Positions 1-9,468 of a DNA stretch of 64,000 nt are shown here, piece after piece (the first letter of the stretch is position 1; every line of letters begins with the position of its first letter). Position numbers and translations under genes: made by a program. The DNA is taken from the NCBI GenBank assembly GCA_965248235.1, contig CBDFIU010000005.1, positions 744,001-808,000 of the forward strand, given 5' to 3'. The notes under the pieces are model-generated. The model searched no databases. It was not told where the DNA came from and was given only the letters and a program-made list of their open reading frames with translations. This stretch comes from UBA6623 sp965248235 (GTDB taxonomy: Bacteria > Acidobacteriota > Terriglobia > Bryobacterales > UBA6623).

Positions 1-239
1 CGCGCTTGGAAAACGATGAGTATCTGATGACGATTGGCAGCGCGCGGCCGCTGCTACAGGCTCTACAGCATGCGACAACGGAGCTGCAGCGCTGGCTGAT
101 GAACGACTACGACTTTGATGAGCGCGGCTCGTCGCTGCTGATGGGCCACGCCTTGGAATATGACATCGCCAATGTCGTCGACCCGCACTTCACCGTGGTT
201 GCCAAGATCCGCAAAGCCTTGCTCGGCGCCGATCAATAG
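1..239 (+). CDS. Acetamidase/formamidase family protein, 3' end only
   Basis: The frame is open through the left window edge and ends at TAG 237-239, so only the last ~78 residues are present. The visible segment (MTIGSARPLLQALQHA, then a helix, then HALEYDIANVVDP) resembles the C-terminus of FmdA/AmdA-type amidases, which hydrolyse formamide or short-chain amides to the acid and ammonia. The TTG at position 6 is not a credible start because family similarity should continue upstream. Family assignment is from recognition of the C-terminal pattern; the catalytic part lies outside the window. Confidence 0.7.
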   Translation, partial: RLENDEYLMTIGSARPLLQALQHATTELQRWLMNDYDFDERGSSLLMGHALEYDIANVVDPHFTVVAKIRKALLGADQ

Positions 240-289
240 GCGGCTCGGACCACGACAGGGAGCGCCGCGCGACCATTGACAGGTTGGGG

Positions 290-314
290 TTCCCGCCGCC
301 GCTTCGCGGCTCAA
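290..314. repeat. Fragment of dispersed GCCGCTTCGCGGCTCA repeat
   Basis: The sequence TTCCCGCCGCCGCTTCGCGG followed by CTCAA is shared almost exactly with 46660-46684 and, in part, with 50889-50909. It contains the small palindrome GCCGCttcGCGGC. It lies between the amidase stop and the convergent oxidoreductase and appears to be only the right end of the longer repeat seen at 46.6 and 50.8 kb. Confidence 0.6.
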
Positions 315-365
315 GAGGTTCGCGGTCTTGGTGCTACAACCCTATGGTGAATTTTCGACTAACGA

Positions 366-1787
366 TTACAGAGACCAGCCGTCGCGATATTCCGTATGCA
401 GATACTGATTGGCTTCGGGCTGATAGGGAAACGCCATGTTCTTGGAATCCCACGTTAGCTCCGTTCCCAGCAGCCGGATTGCGATGTTCCCCAGCATCGC
501 GATTTCCGTAAGCGGTCCGCCGTAATCAAAGTTCGAATTAGCAACTTTCCAACCCTTACACGCGGAGAGCCACTCGGCGAGATGCTTCTTGTTGGGAGGC
601 GGGCCGGGCTCTATCGGCTCGGGCACTCTTTTTCGATCTCCCATGTACTCTTCCATCCTGCCTTCACCAAGGATTCGCCAGTTCCTCGCACCGTGGGATC
701 CGTACACAATCTTGCCCTTCTCGCCGATGACCATTCCGCCGACTTGTCTTCCGGGGCGCCAGCCGGGAATGGGGATTGCTGTTTCGCCCTCTTTCACTTC
801 CTCGGGATGCGGTGGCTTGTAGGCATCGCCGTCATACCAATAGAGGGTTACCGGAGGCCGCGGGCCCCGCGCCGGGAATCGAAAACGCACTTTGGTCGAT
901 GCCGGAAACGTTTCGCCGTGAAGGGCCGGGTCGTAACCCTCGGCCTCGGCGACGACCGACACCGGGGCTCCGAGTTTCAACGCCAGGAATACCGGATCGA
1001 TGATGTGGCAAACGAAATCCCCCATGTTGCCGCCGCCGAACGCCGTCCAGCCGCGCCAGGCGCCGGGATGGTAGGCCGGGTTGTAGTTTCGGTACTTCGC
1101 GCCGCCGATCCACTTGTCCCAGTCGAGTCCTTCCGGAATCGCGTGATCGTCATGGATGCCCGACAACAGACTTATCCGACTGTACTCATAGGCGGTTTGC
1201 GTACAGTGAATCTCGCGAACCTCGCCAATGGCGCCGGACCAGATGCATTCGGAAAACTCTTTGATCGAATGAAACGACCTACCTTGGTTTCCCATCTGCG
1301 TCACGACGTTGTTGTGGCGCGCGACCTGCGCCATCTTGCGGCATTCATAGATGGTGTGCGCGAGAGGCTTTTCGCAATACACCGGCTTACCCAATTCCAT
1401 GGCCGCGATCGCGATGGACGCATGCGAATGGTCGGGCGTGGCGATCATGACGGCGTCAATGCCTTTTTCCTTCTCCAGCAGCTCGCGGAAATTCTTGATG
1501 ATCTTGGCCTTGGGGAAATCCTTCGCCATTTCCGCCGCCTGCGCGTCGTCGACATCGCAGATGGCAACGATGTTGGCGCCGGCCCGCGCCGCGTTGCGGG
1601 TGTTGAAGCGACCTTGCTTACCTGTTCCGATCGTTGCGACGTTGAGGGTATTGCTTGGGGCCGCCGCACTAGCGCGTCCCAGAATGTGGGGGGCGACGAT
1701 CAGGGGGAACCCGGCGGCGGAAGCGGACAAGGCCGCGGCCCGCTTGATCGCTTGGCGTCGGGAGATCGTCTTGCTTCGCTTGGTCAT
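366..1787 (-). CDS. Tat-exported Gfo/Idh/MocA family oxidoreductase
   Basis: A 473-residue NAD(P)-dependent oxidoreductase. The start at ATG 1787 is preceded by GAGGAG at good spacing; longer upstream versions add an unlike leader. The N-terminus carries a twin-arginine signal (SRRQAIK, residues 9-15) followed by a hydrophobic Ala-rich stretch, so it is probably exported folded with its cofactor. The Rossmann motif is TIGTGKQGR (52-60) and the family Lys lies in CEKPLAHT. The C-terminal half matches the large Gfo/Idh domain common in Acidobacteria, Planctomycetes and Verrucomicrobia. The substrate cannot be deduced; sugars or polyols are typical. It is transcribed divergently from the NHL protein. 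Confidence 0.9.
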   Translation of the reverse strand: MTKRSKTISRRQAIKRAAALSASAAGFPLIVAPHILGRASAAAPSNTLNVATIGTGKQGRFNTRNAARAGANIVAICDVDDAQAAEMAKDFPKAKIIKNFRELLEKEKGIDAVMIATPDHSHASIAIAAMELGKPVYCEKPLAHTIYECRKMAQVARHNNVVTQMGNQGRSFHSIKEFSECIWSGAIGEVREIHCTQTAYEYSRISLLSGIHDDHAIPEGLDWDKWIGGAKYRNYNPAYHPGAWRGWTAFGGGNMGDFVCHIIDPVFLALKLGAPVSVVAEAEGYDPALHGETFPASTKVRFRFPARGPRPPVTLYWYDGDAYKPPHPEEVKEGETAIPIPGWRPGRQVGGMVIGEKGKIVYGSHGARNWRILGEGRMEEYMGDRKRVPEPIEPGPPPNKKHLAEWLSACKGWKVANSNFDYGGPLTEIAMLGNIAIRLLGTELTWDSKNMAFPYQPEANQYLHTEYRDGWSL

Positions 1788-1980
1788 GGGGAACTCCTCA
1801 CTCGATCCAGAATGCCGCGGGATCCGATGAAACCGCGATTCCAGCGCCGGTGGGTTTCGTCGATCGCACAGCCATTGGCAAGATGATACGCCAAAGCCGG
1901 CAAGCCCCGCCGGCCGCTCGGCATCGATTCGCGGAATTGTGCTCCGATATTCGCTATTCTGGTGCCGAGGTATTCTTGGC

Positions 1981-3030
1981 GTGATACGCATAAAGCTGTT
2001 TTCGATCTTTTCGGTGGCTGTCGGAGGGCTGCTGTGTGCGCAGGCGGACGGCCTGGCGCAGCCGTACCCGAATCCTTACCGCATGGTGGACGACTGGGCG
2101 GAGCTGCCTGACGGCAGGCCGATGGGCGCTGTCGGCGGCGTGACGATCGATGCGGACGGTAAACACGTTTGGGCGATTGTGCGGTGCGACGCGGCCGAGC
2201 CCGAACGGTTTGGAAGCGAGTGCCTTGACTCGGACCTGGATTCGGTCCTTAAGTTCAATCTCGCCGGCCGGGTCGTCGAGAGCTTCGGCGGCGGGATGTT
2301 CATCTGGCCCCATGGGATTCACGTTGACGCGAAGGGAAACGTCTGGGTGACCGACGCCGTGAGCGCCGCCAAGACGCCGGAAGGCGCCAGAGGACACCAG
2401 GTCGTCAAATTCAGCCCGACGGGAGAAGTGCTGCTGCGGCTCGGTACGCCGGGTAAGTCCGGCGGCGGCCCGAACCGGTTCAATTCCCCCAGCGATGTGG
2501 TGACGCTCGCGAACGGGGACATCCTGGTCGCCGACGGCCATGTCGCGGACGGCAACAACCGAGTGGTGAAGTTTTCGAGCGACGGGACGTATTTGATGTC
2601 CTGGGGGAAAACCGGCTACGGTCCGGGTGAGTTTCGGACGTTGCACGCCATCGCCGTCGACGCCCGGGGACGGGTGTTCGTGGCGGATCGGTCGAACAGT
2701 CGAATCCAGATCTTTGATCAGCAAGGCGCTCACCTCGCGACGTGGACACAATTCGGAAGACCAAGCGGAATTTTCTTCGACGAGAACGACAAGATCTACG
2801 TGTCGGATTCGGAGTCGGACGACGTGCAGAACCCGGGCTGGGAGATGGGTATTCGGATCGGCGACGCGCAAACGGGTTGGGTCGATGCTTTCGTGCGCTA
2901 TCCGTGGGGCGATCCCCGTAAGACGCGCGGCTCGGGGGCGGAGTTTGTCGCGGCCGATCGCGATGGCAACCTCTACGCGGGCGAACCCTTCATCCGAGTT
3001 TTGCGCAAGTACGTGCGTGTTCGACGGTGA
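1981..3030 (+). CDS. Secreted NHL-repeat six-bladed propeller protein
   Basis: About 349 residues with a short signal peptide (IKLFSIFSVAVGGLLCAQA). The body consists of NHL-type blades with recurring patterns such as GIHVDAKGNVWVTDA, FNSPSDVVTLANGDILVADG and AIAVDARGRVFVADRSN. This resembles the peptidyl-alpha-hydroxyglycine lyase-like NHL family often found secreted in Acidobacteria; its biochemical role is generally unknown. I prefer GTG 1981 because it begins directly before the signal peptide; GTG 1939 would add an unlike leader. A GAGG lies ~10 bases upstream. The 193-base gap to the divergent oxidoreductase likely holds both promoters. Confidence 0.82.
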   Translation: MIRIKLFSIFSVAVGGLLCAQADGLAQPYPNPYRMVDDWAELPDGRPMGAVGGVTIDADGKHVWAIVRCDAAEPERFGSECLDSDLDSVLKFNLAGRVVESFGGGMFIWPHGIHVDAKGNVWVTDAVSAAKTPEGARGHQVVKFSPTGEVLLRLGTPGKSGGGPNRFNSPSDVVTLANGDILVADGHVADGNNRVVKFSSDGTYLMSWGKTGYGPGEFRTLHAIAVDARGRVFVADRSNSRIQIFDQQGAHLATWTQFGRPSGIFFDENDKIYVSDSESDDVQNPGWEMGIRIGDAQTGWVDAFVRYPWGDPRKTRGSGAEFVAADRDGNLYAGEPFIRVLRKYVRVRR

Positions 3031-3100
3031 GGAAGCCCGGGCGGTTTGTCTCGGCCGCGGGGTGATTTCACGGTAGACTTTCGGTACGGGAGGCTACGCC

Positions 3101-4006
3101 ATGTCCCTTCGACCGATTAAGCAGTTAGTGCGCGCCGAGCCGACGATGGAAGGCGCCGGAGTTCACCTGCGCCGGGCCTTTGGGTTCGGCAAGACATCCG
3201 ACTTCGATCCTTTCCTGCTGCTCGACGACTTCCGCAACGACCGCCCGGAACATTATCAGGCGGGCTTTCCCTGGCATCCGCACCGCGGCATCGAAACCAT
3301 CACCTACGTGCTGGCCGGAACGGTCGAGCACGGTGACAGCCTGGGCAATAGCGGGGCCATCAAGGCGGGCGATGTGCAATGGATGACCGCCGGCAGCGGG
3401 ATCATCCACCAAGAAATGCCGAAGGGCGATCCTAAGGGCCGCATGCACGGCTTTCAACTGTGGGCGAATCTCCCCGCCTCGCTCAAGATGACGACGCCAA
3501 GATACCAGGAAGTTGGAGCGACGGACATCCCCGTGGTCACCGATGACGACGGGACGCAGGTCCGCATTGTGTGCGGGAGTTTCTGGGGGAAATCGGGACC
3601 GGTGGATGGGATCGCGGCCGATCCGATTTATCTCGATGTGACGGTGCCGCCGGGCAAGCGGAAAGTGTTGCCTGTCGAGACGACTCGGCACGCTTTCGCG
3701 TATATCTTCGAGGGGTCGGGCAAGTTCGGCAACGCCTCGGATCCGGCGGCCGCGCGGACCGAGGGGGTTGGCGCGGAGACGGCTCCCGAGACCCAAGCCG
3801 ACAACCGCTCGTTGGTGCTATTTGACCGCGGCGACGAGATTACCGTCGAGGCGGGCGAGCAGGGGATACGGTTTCTGCTGGTGTCGGGCAAGCCGCTCGA
3901 GGAGCCGGTGGCGTGGCGGGGGCCGATCGTGATGAACACGCAGGAGCAGCTGCGGGAGGCGTTCGCGGAACTGAATGCGAGGACGTTTTTGAAGGCGGGG
4001 GAGTGA
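3101..4006 (+). CDS. Pirin family protein
   Basis: A 301-residue bicupin. The N-terminal cupin holds the metal ligands of the family: H59 and H61 in HPHRGIETITYVLAG, and H103 and E105 in GIIHQEMP. The C-terminal half is the pirin_C cupin (EGSGKFGN onward). Bacterial pirins bind Fe and often act as quercetinase-like dioxygenases or metabolic regulators; which applies here is unknown. A strong GGAGG stands upstream of ATG 3101. No operon partner: the next gene lies beyond a 271-base spacer holding a repeat. Confidence 0.93.
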   Translation: MSLRPIKQLVRAEPTMEGAGVHLRRAFGFGKTSDFDPFLLLDDFRNDRPEHYQAGFPWHPHRGIETITYVLAGTVEHGDSLGNSGAIKAGDVQWMTAGSGIIHQEMPKGDPKGRMHGFQLWANLPASLKMTTPRYQEVGATDIPVVTDDDGTQVRIVCGSFWGKSGPVDGIAADPIYLDVTVPPGKRKVLPVETTRHAFAYIFEGSGKFGNASDPAAARTEGVGAETAPETQADNRSLVLFDRGDEITVEAGEQGIRFLLVSGKPLEEPVAWRGPIVMNTQEQLREAFAELNARTFLKAGE

Positions 4007-4149
4007 AGGGGGCGCAAGACAGGATTGACGGAATTGAATATCGGCGGTTGTGGAGTGAGGGGGCGAGGTAAGAAGGCAAGCGCGGGAGCCGTCAAGGTGT
4101 CGGCGGATGAGAAGCGTGATTTGGCCGAGGGCATCGGACGATTGTTCCA

Positions 4150-4249
4150 ACGCCCTTCCAGGGCTTATCGCTTATTGTTTATTTCCCCCATGGCTAAAGC
4201 CATGGGCTAAATTCCGGGGCTCCCACGGAGCCTAAAGCCCGGGGGCTAC
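4150..4249. repeat. Dispersed repeat with nested palindromes
   Basis: The spacer between the pirin and glycosidase genes contains CCCTTCCAGGGCTT, CATGGCTAAAGCCATGGGCT and CTCCCACGGAGCCTAAAGCC. The layout (CCTTtCAGGGCT followed by paired CC...GGGCTAAA blocks) resembles the repeats at 46580-46684 and 50804-50909 but is diverged. It is non-coding and several segments are self-complementary. Confidence 0.5.
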
Positions 4250-4277
4250 TTTCGATGACGGATAACCAGGTGTACTG

Positions 4278-6881
4278 ATGAAGAGATTCTATTGCCGTTT
4301 GGGGCTTGTCCTTGTGACCGCGGCATTGTTGGGTGTTACGTCGAGAGGTCAAACGGCTTCTTCCACGATCTTGGATGTGGACCAGCGAAGTCTCGTTTCC
4401 GCGGCTGACTTGCACTACGAGACGCCGGTGGGGCGAAGCGAGGAGGGGCTGCCAATCGGCAATGGGCGCATGGGCACGCTCGCCTGGACTTCTCCGACAG
4501 CGCTGAAATTTCAGATCAACCGCGTGGACGTGTTCTCGAACGACAGCCGGACGCGGAGCTTTATTGAACGCCACTCCGATTACTGCTGCGGGGTCGGGTT
4601 CGTGGATGTCGACTTCGTTGATTTCGGCGACGATGTCTTTCCCGACGAGCGGACGGTGCAGCATCTATCGGTGTATGACGGCCTGCTCAGCGTGGAGGGC
4701 CGGGGAGTGAGCGTGCGGGCGCTGGCCTGGCACGACAAGGACGTGATCGCGTTGTCGATCGAAGACAAGCGGCCGAACCCCGCGCCGATCAAGACCAGTC
4801 TGCGAATGCTCCGGCCGGCGGTAGCACGGACGAGGAGTCACACGGCGCGGTCGGATTTTTCGACGCAACGGGACCGCGTGGTCCTTCGCCAACGATTCAG
4901 CGAGGGCGACTACTACAACCACTCGGCGCTGGCCGCGGCGGTGATCGGGCGGGCGGTGAAAGTCAAGTCGGTGAGTGAAGACGAGATGGTCTTAACGGCC
5001 GCCCCCGGGCGTGGGACGTTCACCGTGTTGCTTGGGAGCGCGGCGAGCTTCGCGAAAGATGACGACGTGGTCGCCGCGGCGCTCGGAGAACTTGACGCGG
5101 CCGCCGAAGCGGGGTTCGACGGGCTGCTCGAAGCGAATCGCGACTGGTGGGGGAAGTTTTGGGCGCGGTCGTTTGTTCATCTCGAAAGCGAAGACGGCGT
5201 GGCCGATTTTGTCGAGGCGCACTATAACTACTTTCTCTATTTGATGGCATCGACGTCGCGCGGAAAGTTTCCGCCGAAGTTCAACGGCATGCTGTGGACG
5301 ACCGGGGGCGACAGGCGGGAATGGGGCAGTCAGTTTTGGTGGCATAACGTCAGCAGTTACTACCAAGGCATGCTGGGCACGAATCGGTTGCGGTTGACGG
5401 ACCCGATGTTCGACATGTATTCGGGGATGTATGAATCCGGAGCGCGGGCGGCCCGGCAACAGTGGGGCAGCCGCGGCCTTTTCATTCCCGAAACGACGTG
5501 GTTTGACGGGTTGGCGGAGTTGCCGGAAAAGATGGCGGCCGAGATGCGGCGGCTGTATTTATTCCAAAAGCCGTGGGAGGCGCGGTCGCGCGCCTTTCGG
5601 GCGTTCGCGCGGCGCAAGCCCCCGCATTCGAGCCGCTGGAATTGGAAAGCGCACGGCAAGTGGGTCGACGGGTGGTGGACGTTCTCCGACAAGGGCGCGG
5701 GCGCGAACGGGCATGTATTGCACATTCTGTCGAGCGGCGCGAAGATCGGGTTTCTCTACTGGGAGCGCTACCAGTTCACGCAGGATCGCGATTGGCTTCG
5801 GGATCGCGCGTATCCGATGTTGCGGGGCGTGGCCGAGTTTTTTCGGTTTTTTCCGAACTTGAAAAAGGGCGCGGACGGGAAATACCACATCCATCACGTC
5901 AACAACCATGAGCCGGTGTGGGGCGCGCAAGACACGATGGAGGAACTCTCGGCGATGTACGGAGTGTTGGCGCTCGCGATTCGAGCATCGGAACTGCTCG
6001 ATGTCGACGCCGAGCGGCGCGGGGCGTGGTGCGAGCTGCTCGCGAATCTAACGCCGCTGCCGACCAACGACGATCCCGACGCGCTCGACCCGAGGAAGCC
6101 CGGCACGCCGAGGGTGTGGGTCAACGGGCGGAAACCGCATGCCAGGGGCGACGGGACCAACCGCAGCTACCATACGATCGTTCCGGCGATTCACTACGAC
6201 CTGTGCACGCTCGAGACCGAGGACGCGAAGTTGATGCAAACGGCGAATGATTCCTTCGAGTCGTTGTTCCCCGGGGGGATCAATTCACGGACCAAGATTG
6301 ATTCGCTGGACCCGAGCCCGCGGACGGCGGCGCTACTGGGGCGGGCTTGGGACGTCAAGATTCTGATTCCGAGCCAAATCGGCGGGTGGGGAAAAGACGA
6401 CACGGTCAGGCCCGGACGGACGGGGAGCAACGCTTTGCGGAACCGGATGTCGTTGGTGGAAGGCCCGCAGGCGAATGACGCCGAGCGTTTGGGGAGGGCG
6501 TTGGACGCCTTGCAATTGGCGCTGCTGCAGGGGGTTCCGGCGCGGCCGGGCGGTGATCCGGTAGTGCGCGTTTTCCCGGCTTGGCCCGAAGGGTGGGATG
6601 CGGAGTACACGCTACCGGTGCGGGGGGGATTTCTGGTGACGTCGGCGATTCAGGGCGGCGTGGCGCGGTTTGTGGAACTGCGTTCGGCGGGCGGGAGCCT
6701 GTGCCGCTTGCGAAACCCTTGGGGCGAGGGGGAGGTTGTTGTGTATCGCGATGGGGCCGAGGCTGAGGGAATGGCCGGGCGGCTCTTGGAGTTTGCCGTG
6801 AAATCGGACGAGACCGTCGTCTTGGTTAGGAGGGGTTCATCGCCGGGGGAGTTTCGGCGGAAGATTGGGCGGGGTGAATAG
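4278..6881 (+). CDS. Secreted GH95-like glycoside hydrolase (alpha-L-fucosidase type)
   Basis: An 867-residue protein with signal peptide (hydrophobic core about residues 8-22) and an AGGTG ribosome site before ATG 4278. LPIGNGRMGTLAW near residues 54-66 is the typical entry to the N-terminal beta-sandwich of GH95 and related families. The central part is alpha/alpha-barrel-like (RREWGSQFWWHNVSSYYQG, HHVNNHEPVWGAQDTMEE) and the C-terminus returns to beta structure. GH95 enzymes remove alpha-L-fucose or galactose from plant or animal glycans; the precise specificity here is not readable and it could belong to a neighbouring uncharacterised clan member. It suggests polysaccharide use in the periplasm or outside the cell. 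Confidence 0.75.
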   Translation: MKRFYCRLGLVLVTAALLGVTSRGQTASSTILDVDQRSLVSAADLHYETPVGRSEEGLPIGNGRMGTLAWTSPTALKFQINRVDVFSNDSRTRSFIERHSDYCCGVGFVDVDFVDFGDDVFPDERTVQHLSVYDGLLSVEGRGVSVRALAWHDKDVIALSIEDKRPNPAPIKTSLRMLRPAVARTRSHTARSDFSTQRDRVVLRQRFSEGDYYNHSALAAAVIGRAVKVKSVSEDEMVLTAAPGRGTFTVLLGSAASFAKDDDVVAAALGELDAAAEAGFDGLLEANRDWWGKFWARSFVHLESEDGVADFVEAHYNYFLYLMASTSRGKFPPKFNGMLWTTGGDRREWGSQFWWHNVSSYYQGMLGTNRLRLTDPMFDMYSGMYESGARAARQQWGSRGLFIPETTWFDGLAELPEKMAAEMRRLYLFQKPWEARSRAFRAFARRKPPHSSRWNWKAHGKWVDGWWTFSDKGAGANGHVLHILSSGAKIGFLYWERYQFTQDRDWLRDRAYPMLRGVAEFFRFFPNLKKGADGKYHIHHVNNHEPVWGAQDTMEELSAMYGVLALAIRASELLDVDAERRGAWCELLANLTPLPTNDDPDALDPRKPGTPRVWVNGRKPHARGDGTNRSYHTIVPAIHYDLCTLETEDAKLMQTANDSFESLFPGGINSRTKIDSLDPSPRTAALLGRAWDVKILIPSQIGGWGKDDTVRPGRTGSNALRNRMSLVEGPQANDAERLGRALDALQLALLQGVPARPGGDPVVRVFPAWPEGWDAEYTLPVRGGFLVTSAIQGGVARFVELRSAGGSLCRLRNPWGEGEVVVYRDGAEAEGMAGRLLEFAVKSDETVVLVRRGSSPGEFRRKIGRGE

Positions 6882-7010
6882 CGGATCAAGGTGCGGGGTC
6901 TACTCAAGGCACGGACAAGAGATGTGTCGCCGGGAGTGGCGACACCCGGCGCAAGAGTGAGTGCGCCGCGTCAAAGGACAATTGAGCGTTTGCCGGACGT
7001 TGACAAAACC

Positions 7011-8009
7011 GTGAGTCATCTTGTGTTGATTTTTCTCGTATTCCTTGCCGCGGCGATAAGCGGCTGCTCGAGCCCGGACGCGGAATACCGTTTCCGCTAT
7101 GCCAATTCGCAGCTGCCGCGGCACGCTCGCAGCGTTTCGATGGTGTTCTTTGAAGAGGAGCTGGAACGCAGGACCCATGGACGGATCGAGGTGGAGACCT
7201 ACTTTTCGGGCACGCTGGGCACGGAACGTCAGCTCATGGACCTGGTGGTAACGGGTGTGCTTGATGGGACGCGCGGAGGATTCTACGCCGACGCGAACCG
7301 CAAGTACAGCTTGTTCGAGCTGCCATTTCTAGTGGAGGACTGGGACCAACTGCTGCGGCTAATCTACAGCGACTTCACGGGCCGCATCAACCGCGGAGCG
7401 CGGGCGAAGGGCTTTCATGTGCCCGCTTGCGGCGTTTCGCAGGGGTTTCGGAATCATACGACGAGCGTGAGGCCGCTGCGTTCGCCCGATGACTTCGTGG
7501 GCCTGAAGATGCGGGTGCCGCCGCAGGAGGTCAACGTCATGACATCCCGGTCGATGGGCGCGAATCCGCAAGTGATTCCTTTTGTGGAGGTCTACCAGGC
7601 CATCAAGATGGGTGTGATCGACGGGCAGGGGAACGCGTTGTCGAACATTTGGGATATGAAATTCCACGAGGTGCAGCAGTATCTCTCGGTGACGAACTTC
7701 AGCGCGGGGCCGGACCCGTTTATGGTGAACCTGGCGTGGTACGAGGCGCTACCCGAGGATCTGCAAACCGTCTTCGATGAAGTCGCCGACGAGGCGATTC
7801 GATACAGCGATCAGATGAATCGCGAGAGTGAAGCGGAGTATCTGGCCAAGCTCGCGGGCAAGATGGAAGTGAATTACGTGCGCGGCGAGGAGCTGGAGCC
7901 TTTTCGGGAGAAGGTGAGGGTGGTTTATGAGCACTTCGTGGAGAAGGGGTATTTTACGTGGGAGGAGATCGAGGAGGCTCGGCGGGTAGCGGGTGGAGAG
8001 GGGCGCTGA
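7011..8009 (+). CDS. TRAP transporter solute-binding lipoprotein (DctP family)
   Basis: A 332-residue protein beginning at GTG 7011 directly before a lipoprotein signal (LVFLAAAISGC, Cys19). The body has the DctP order: RYANSQLPRHARSVSMVFFEEELE, FSGTLGTERQLMDLVVTGVLD, LKMRVPPQEVNVMTSRSMGANP, and VIDGQGNALSNIWDMKFHEVQ. Such proteins capture organic acids, often sugar acids, for a DctQM permease. No dctQ or dctM gene lies in the window, so this is an orphan or its partners were lost; a decayed GTPase gene follows directly. The frame is open 120 bases upstream but without family similarity. Confidence 0.85.
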   Translation: MSHLVLIFLVFLAAAISGCSSPDAEYRFRYANSQLPRHARSVSMVFFEEELERRTHGRIEVETYFSGTLGTERQLMDLVVTGVLDGTRGGFYADANRKYSLFELPFLVEDWDQLLRLIYSDFTGRINRGARAKGFHVPACGVSQGFRNHTTSVRPLRSPDDFVGLKMRVPPQEVNVMTSRSMGANPQVIPFVEVYQAIKMGVIDGQGNALSNIWDMKFHEVQQYLSVTNFSAGPDPFMVNLAWYEALPEDLQTVFDEVADEAIRYSDQMNRESEAEYLAKLAGKMEVNYVRGEELEPFREKVRVVYEHFVEKGYFTWEEIEEARRVAGGEGR

Positions 8010-8174
8010 GCGGCGGCCGTCTTGACTGGCCCGCGGGGCGGCATCGGTTCGAACGATGGTCGAGTCGCTCAACCGAATGCTGGAGCAGAGTTTTACGTGG
8101 CAGGGGATCCAGTGGCGAATCGAGGCGGCGCGCACGGGCAAGTCGATCGGCGAAGTCGTGCTGGCGCACAGCTT

Positions 8175-8619
8175 GGTCTACAGCGTTCGGCAAGTCATCT
8201 TGGATTTGTGCACGGCAATTTCTCGGATGGCTATATGACGACGATCGGAGTCAAGATCGATCGGAAGATCATTGCGACGGAGACGGAGACGGATGACGAG
8301 ACGTTGACCTTGATCGTTTGGGACTTGTCGGGAGAAGACGAGTTTAGTCAAGTCCGCATGAGCTATCTGCGCGGCGCGGCCGGATATTTGCTGGTGGCCG
8401 ACGGAACCCGGCCGGCGACCTACCAGAAAGCGCTGGAGTTGAAAGCGCGGGCCGACGAGGCCGCGGGCGATGTGCCTTTCGTGCTGGTGACGAATAAGGC
8501 GGATCTGGTTGACGAGTGGCGGGGGCGGCGATCCGCCGGGCACTGGCGGTGCGCTCGCGCTGAGGCGATGACACGGCGAGGTTGTGGATGTCGAGAACGC
8601 GTTCAGGATCGTTACGTGA
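8175..8619 (+). pseudogene. Decayed Ras/Rab-like small GTPase
   Basis: The segment 8205-8520 reads FVHGNFSDGYMTTIGVKIDR, then WDLSGEDEFSQVRMSYLRGA (switch II, DxxG) and VTNKADL (G4, N/TKxD). This is clearly a bacterial Rab-like GTPase core. The P-loop is broken: AFGKSS appears around 8181-8200 in another frame and the bases for the following Leu-Val-Arg-Arg seem deleted. After NKADLVDEW the frame is lost; AAIRRALA continues in a second frame, and GEVVDVENAF, the C-terminal helix, appears at 8575-8604 in a third, ending at TGA 8617. At least three indels are needed, so I call it a pseudogene. An unrelated frame at 8056-8238 may be a fragment of a PATAN-like domain. Confidence 0.75.
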
Positions 8620-8637
8620 AGCGTATCGAGGTAACCG

Positions 8638-9468
8638 CTAGTCGCCGTTCTCTTCGGAATCCTCTTGCGACAGAAACGCTTCGGCCAGCGTCACCTTGAG
8701 GCGGTCGTCGTGTAGGTCGAGCGCGCCGCCGGCCGCCAGATACGCGGGCGCGCGCCACGAGGGCTGTTGATCGTGATTGTATTCGCCAACGACCAGCACG
8801 GCTGTTCCATCGCGTTCCACGGCCCAGCCGCGGGGACCGAGGGTCCACTGCTCGCCCCACTCATAGAGCCACTCGGCGTCGCGTCCCAGTAGACGGATGC
8901 AGCCGTGGCTGGCGGGCTTCCCGGGCAACTCATATTCATGGAAGGAGTGCCCGCTCTTGTTGTGAAAATTGAAGTACCACGGCAGGAACCAGTTGCGATT
9001 GACCGTGCTGCGATGCCCCTTTGATTTCCAGTTCAGGTGGAAGGCGCCGTTGGGGGTGCGACTCTTCCGAGCCCCGGTGCTGACCGGTCCCCAACGTTCC
9101 AGCCTACCGCGACGGTAAGCCCCGAAGACTTGCGCCGGTTTGTAGACAACAATGACTTTCTCGTACTTGCGTGCCGGCGGATAGCGTTCCGGGAGCGGGC
9201 TAAAGGCGACTTCTTCGCGATCCCAGCGGTGGGGAACGACGATTTCATCGAGAGTGACGAGGTGCCGGCGGTCGGAGCGGTTGAGTTTTTCGAGAAGCTC
9301 GATCTGCAATTCGGTGAAGCGGCACTCGAGTTGTTCGAGGTCGTCGGAGACGGGTTCGGTTTCGAGCAAAGTTGCGACCGGCGGAATCTCGGCGCCGGCG
9401 GGAAGCGCCGGCCAGAGCATCGCCATCAGCGAAGCCGTCAACCACCGCCGAAGTGTCCGTGTCGTCAT
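8638..9468 (-). CDS. L,D-transpeptidase (YkuD domain)
   Basis: A 276-residue exported protein. The signal peptide ends near ALPAGA (residue 26), followed by a ~50-residue helical linker. The YkuD catalytic domain starts about residue 104 (EKVIVVYKPAQVFGAYRRGR). The signature SHGCIRL places the nucleophile at Cys190 with His188 and His174/177 nearby. Such enzymes form 3-3 peptidoglycan cross-links or attach proteins to the wall in the periplasm. It is monocistronic, convergent with the decayed GTPase, and preceded by a 314-base spacer. Confidence 0.92.
   Translation of the reverse strand: MTTRTLRRWLTASLMAMLWPALPAGAEIPPVATLLETEPVSDDLEQLECRFTELQIELLEKLNRSDRRHLVTLDEIVVPHRWDREEVAFSPLPERYPPARKYEKVIVVYKPAQVFGAYRRGRLERWGPVSTGARKSRTPNGAFHLNWKSKGHRSTVNRNWFLPWYFNFHNKSGHSFHEYELPGKPASHGCIRLLGRDAEWLYEWGEQWTLGPRGWAVERDGTAVLVVGEYNHDQQPSWRAPAYLAAGGALDLHDDRLKVTLAEAFLSQEDSEENGD

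Noticed and set aside
582..1886. A 434-codon plus-strand frame opposite the Tat oxidoreductase
   Set aside because: The minus-strand Gfo/Idh protein is unmistakable; the opposite frame shows no known motif.
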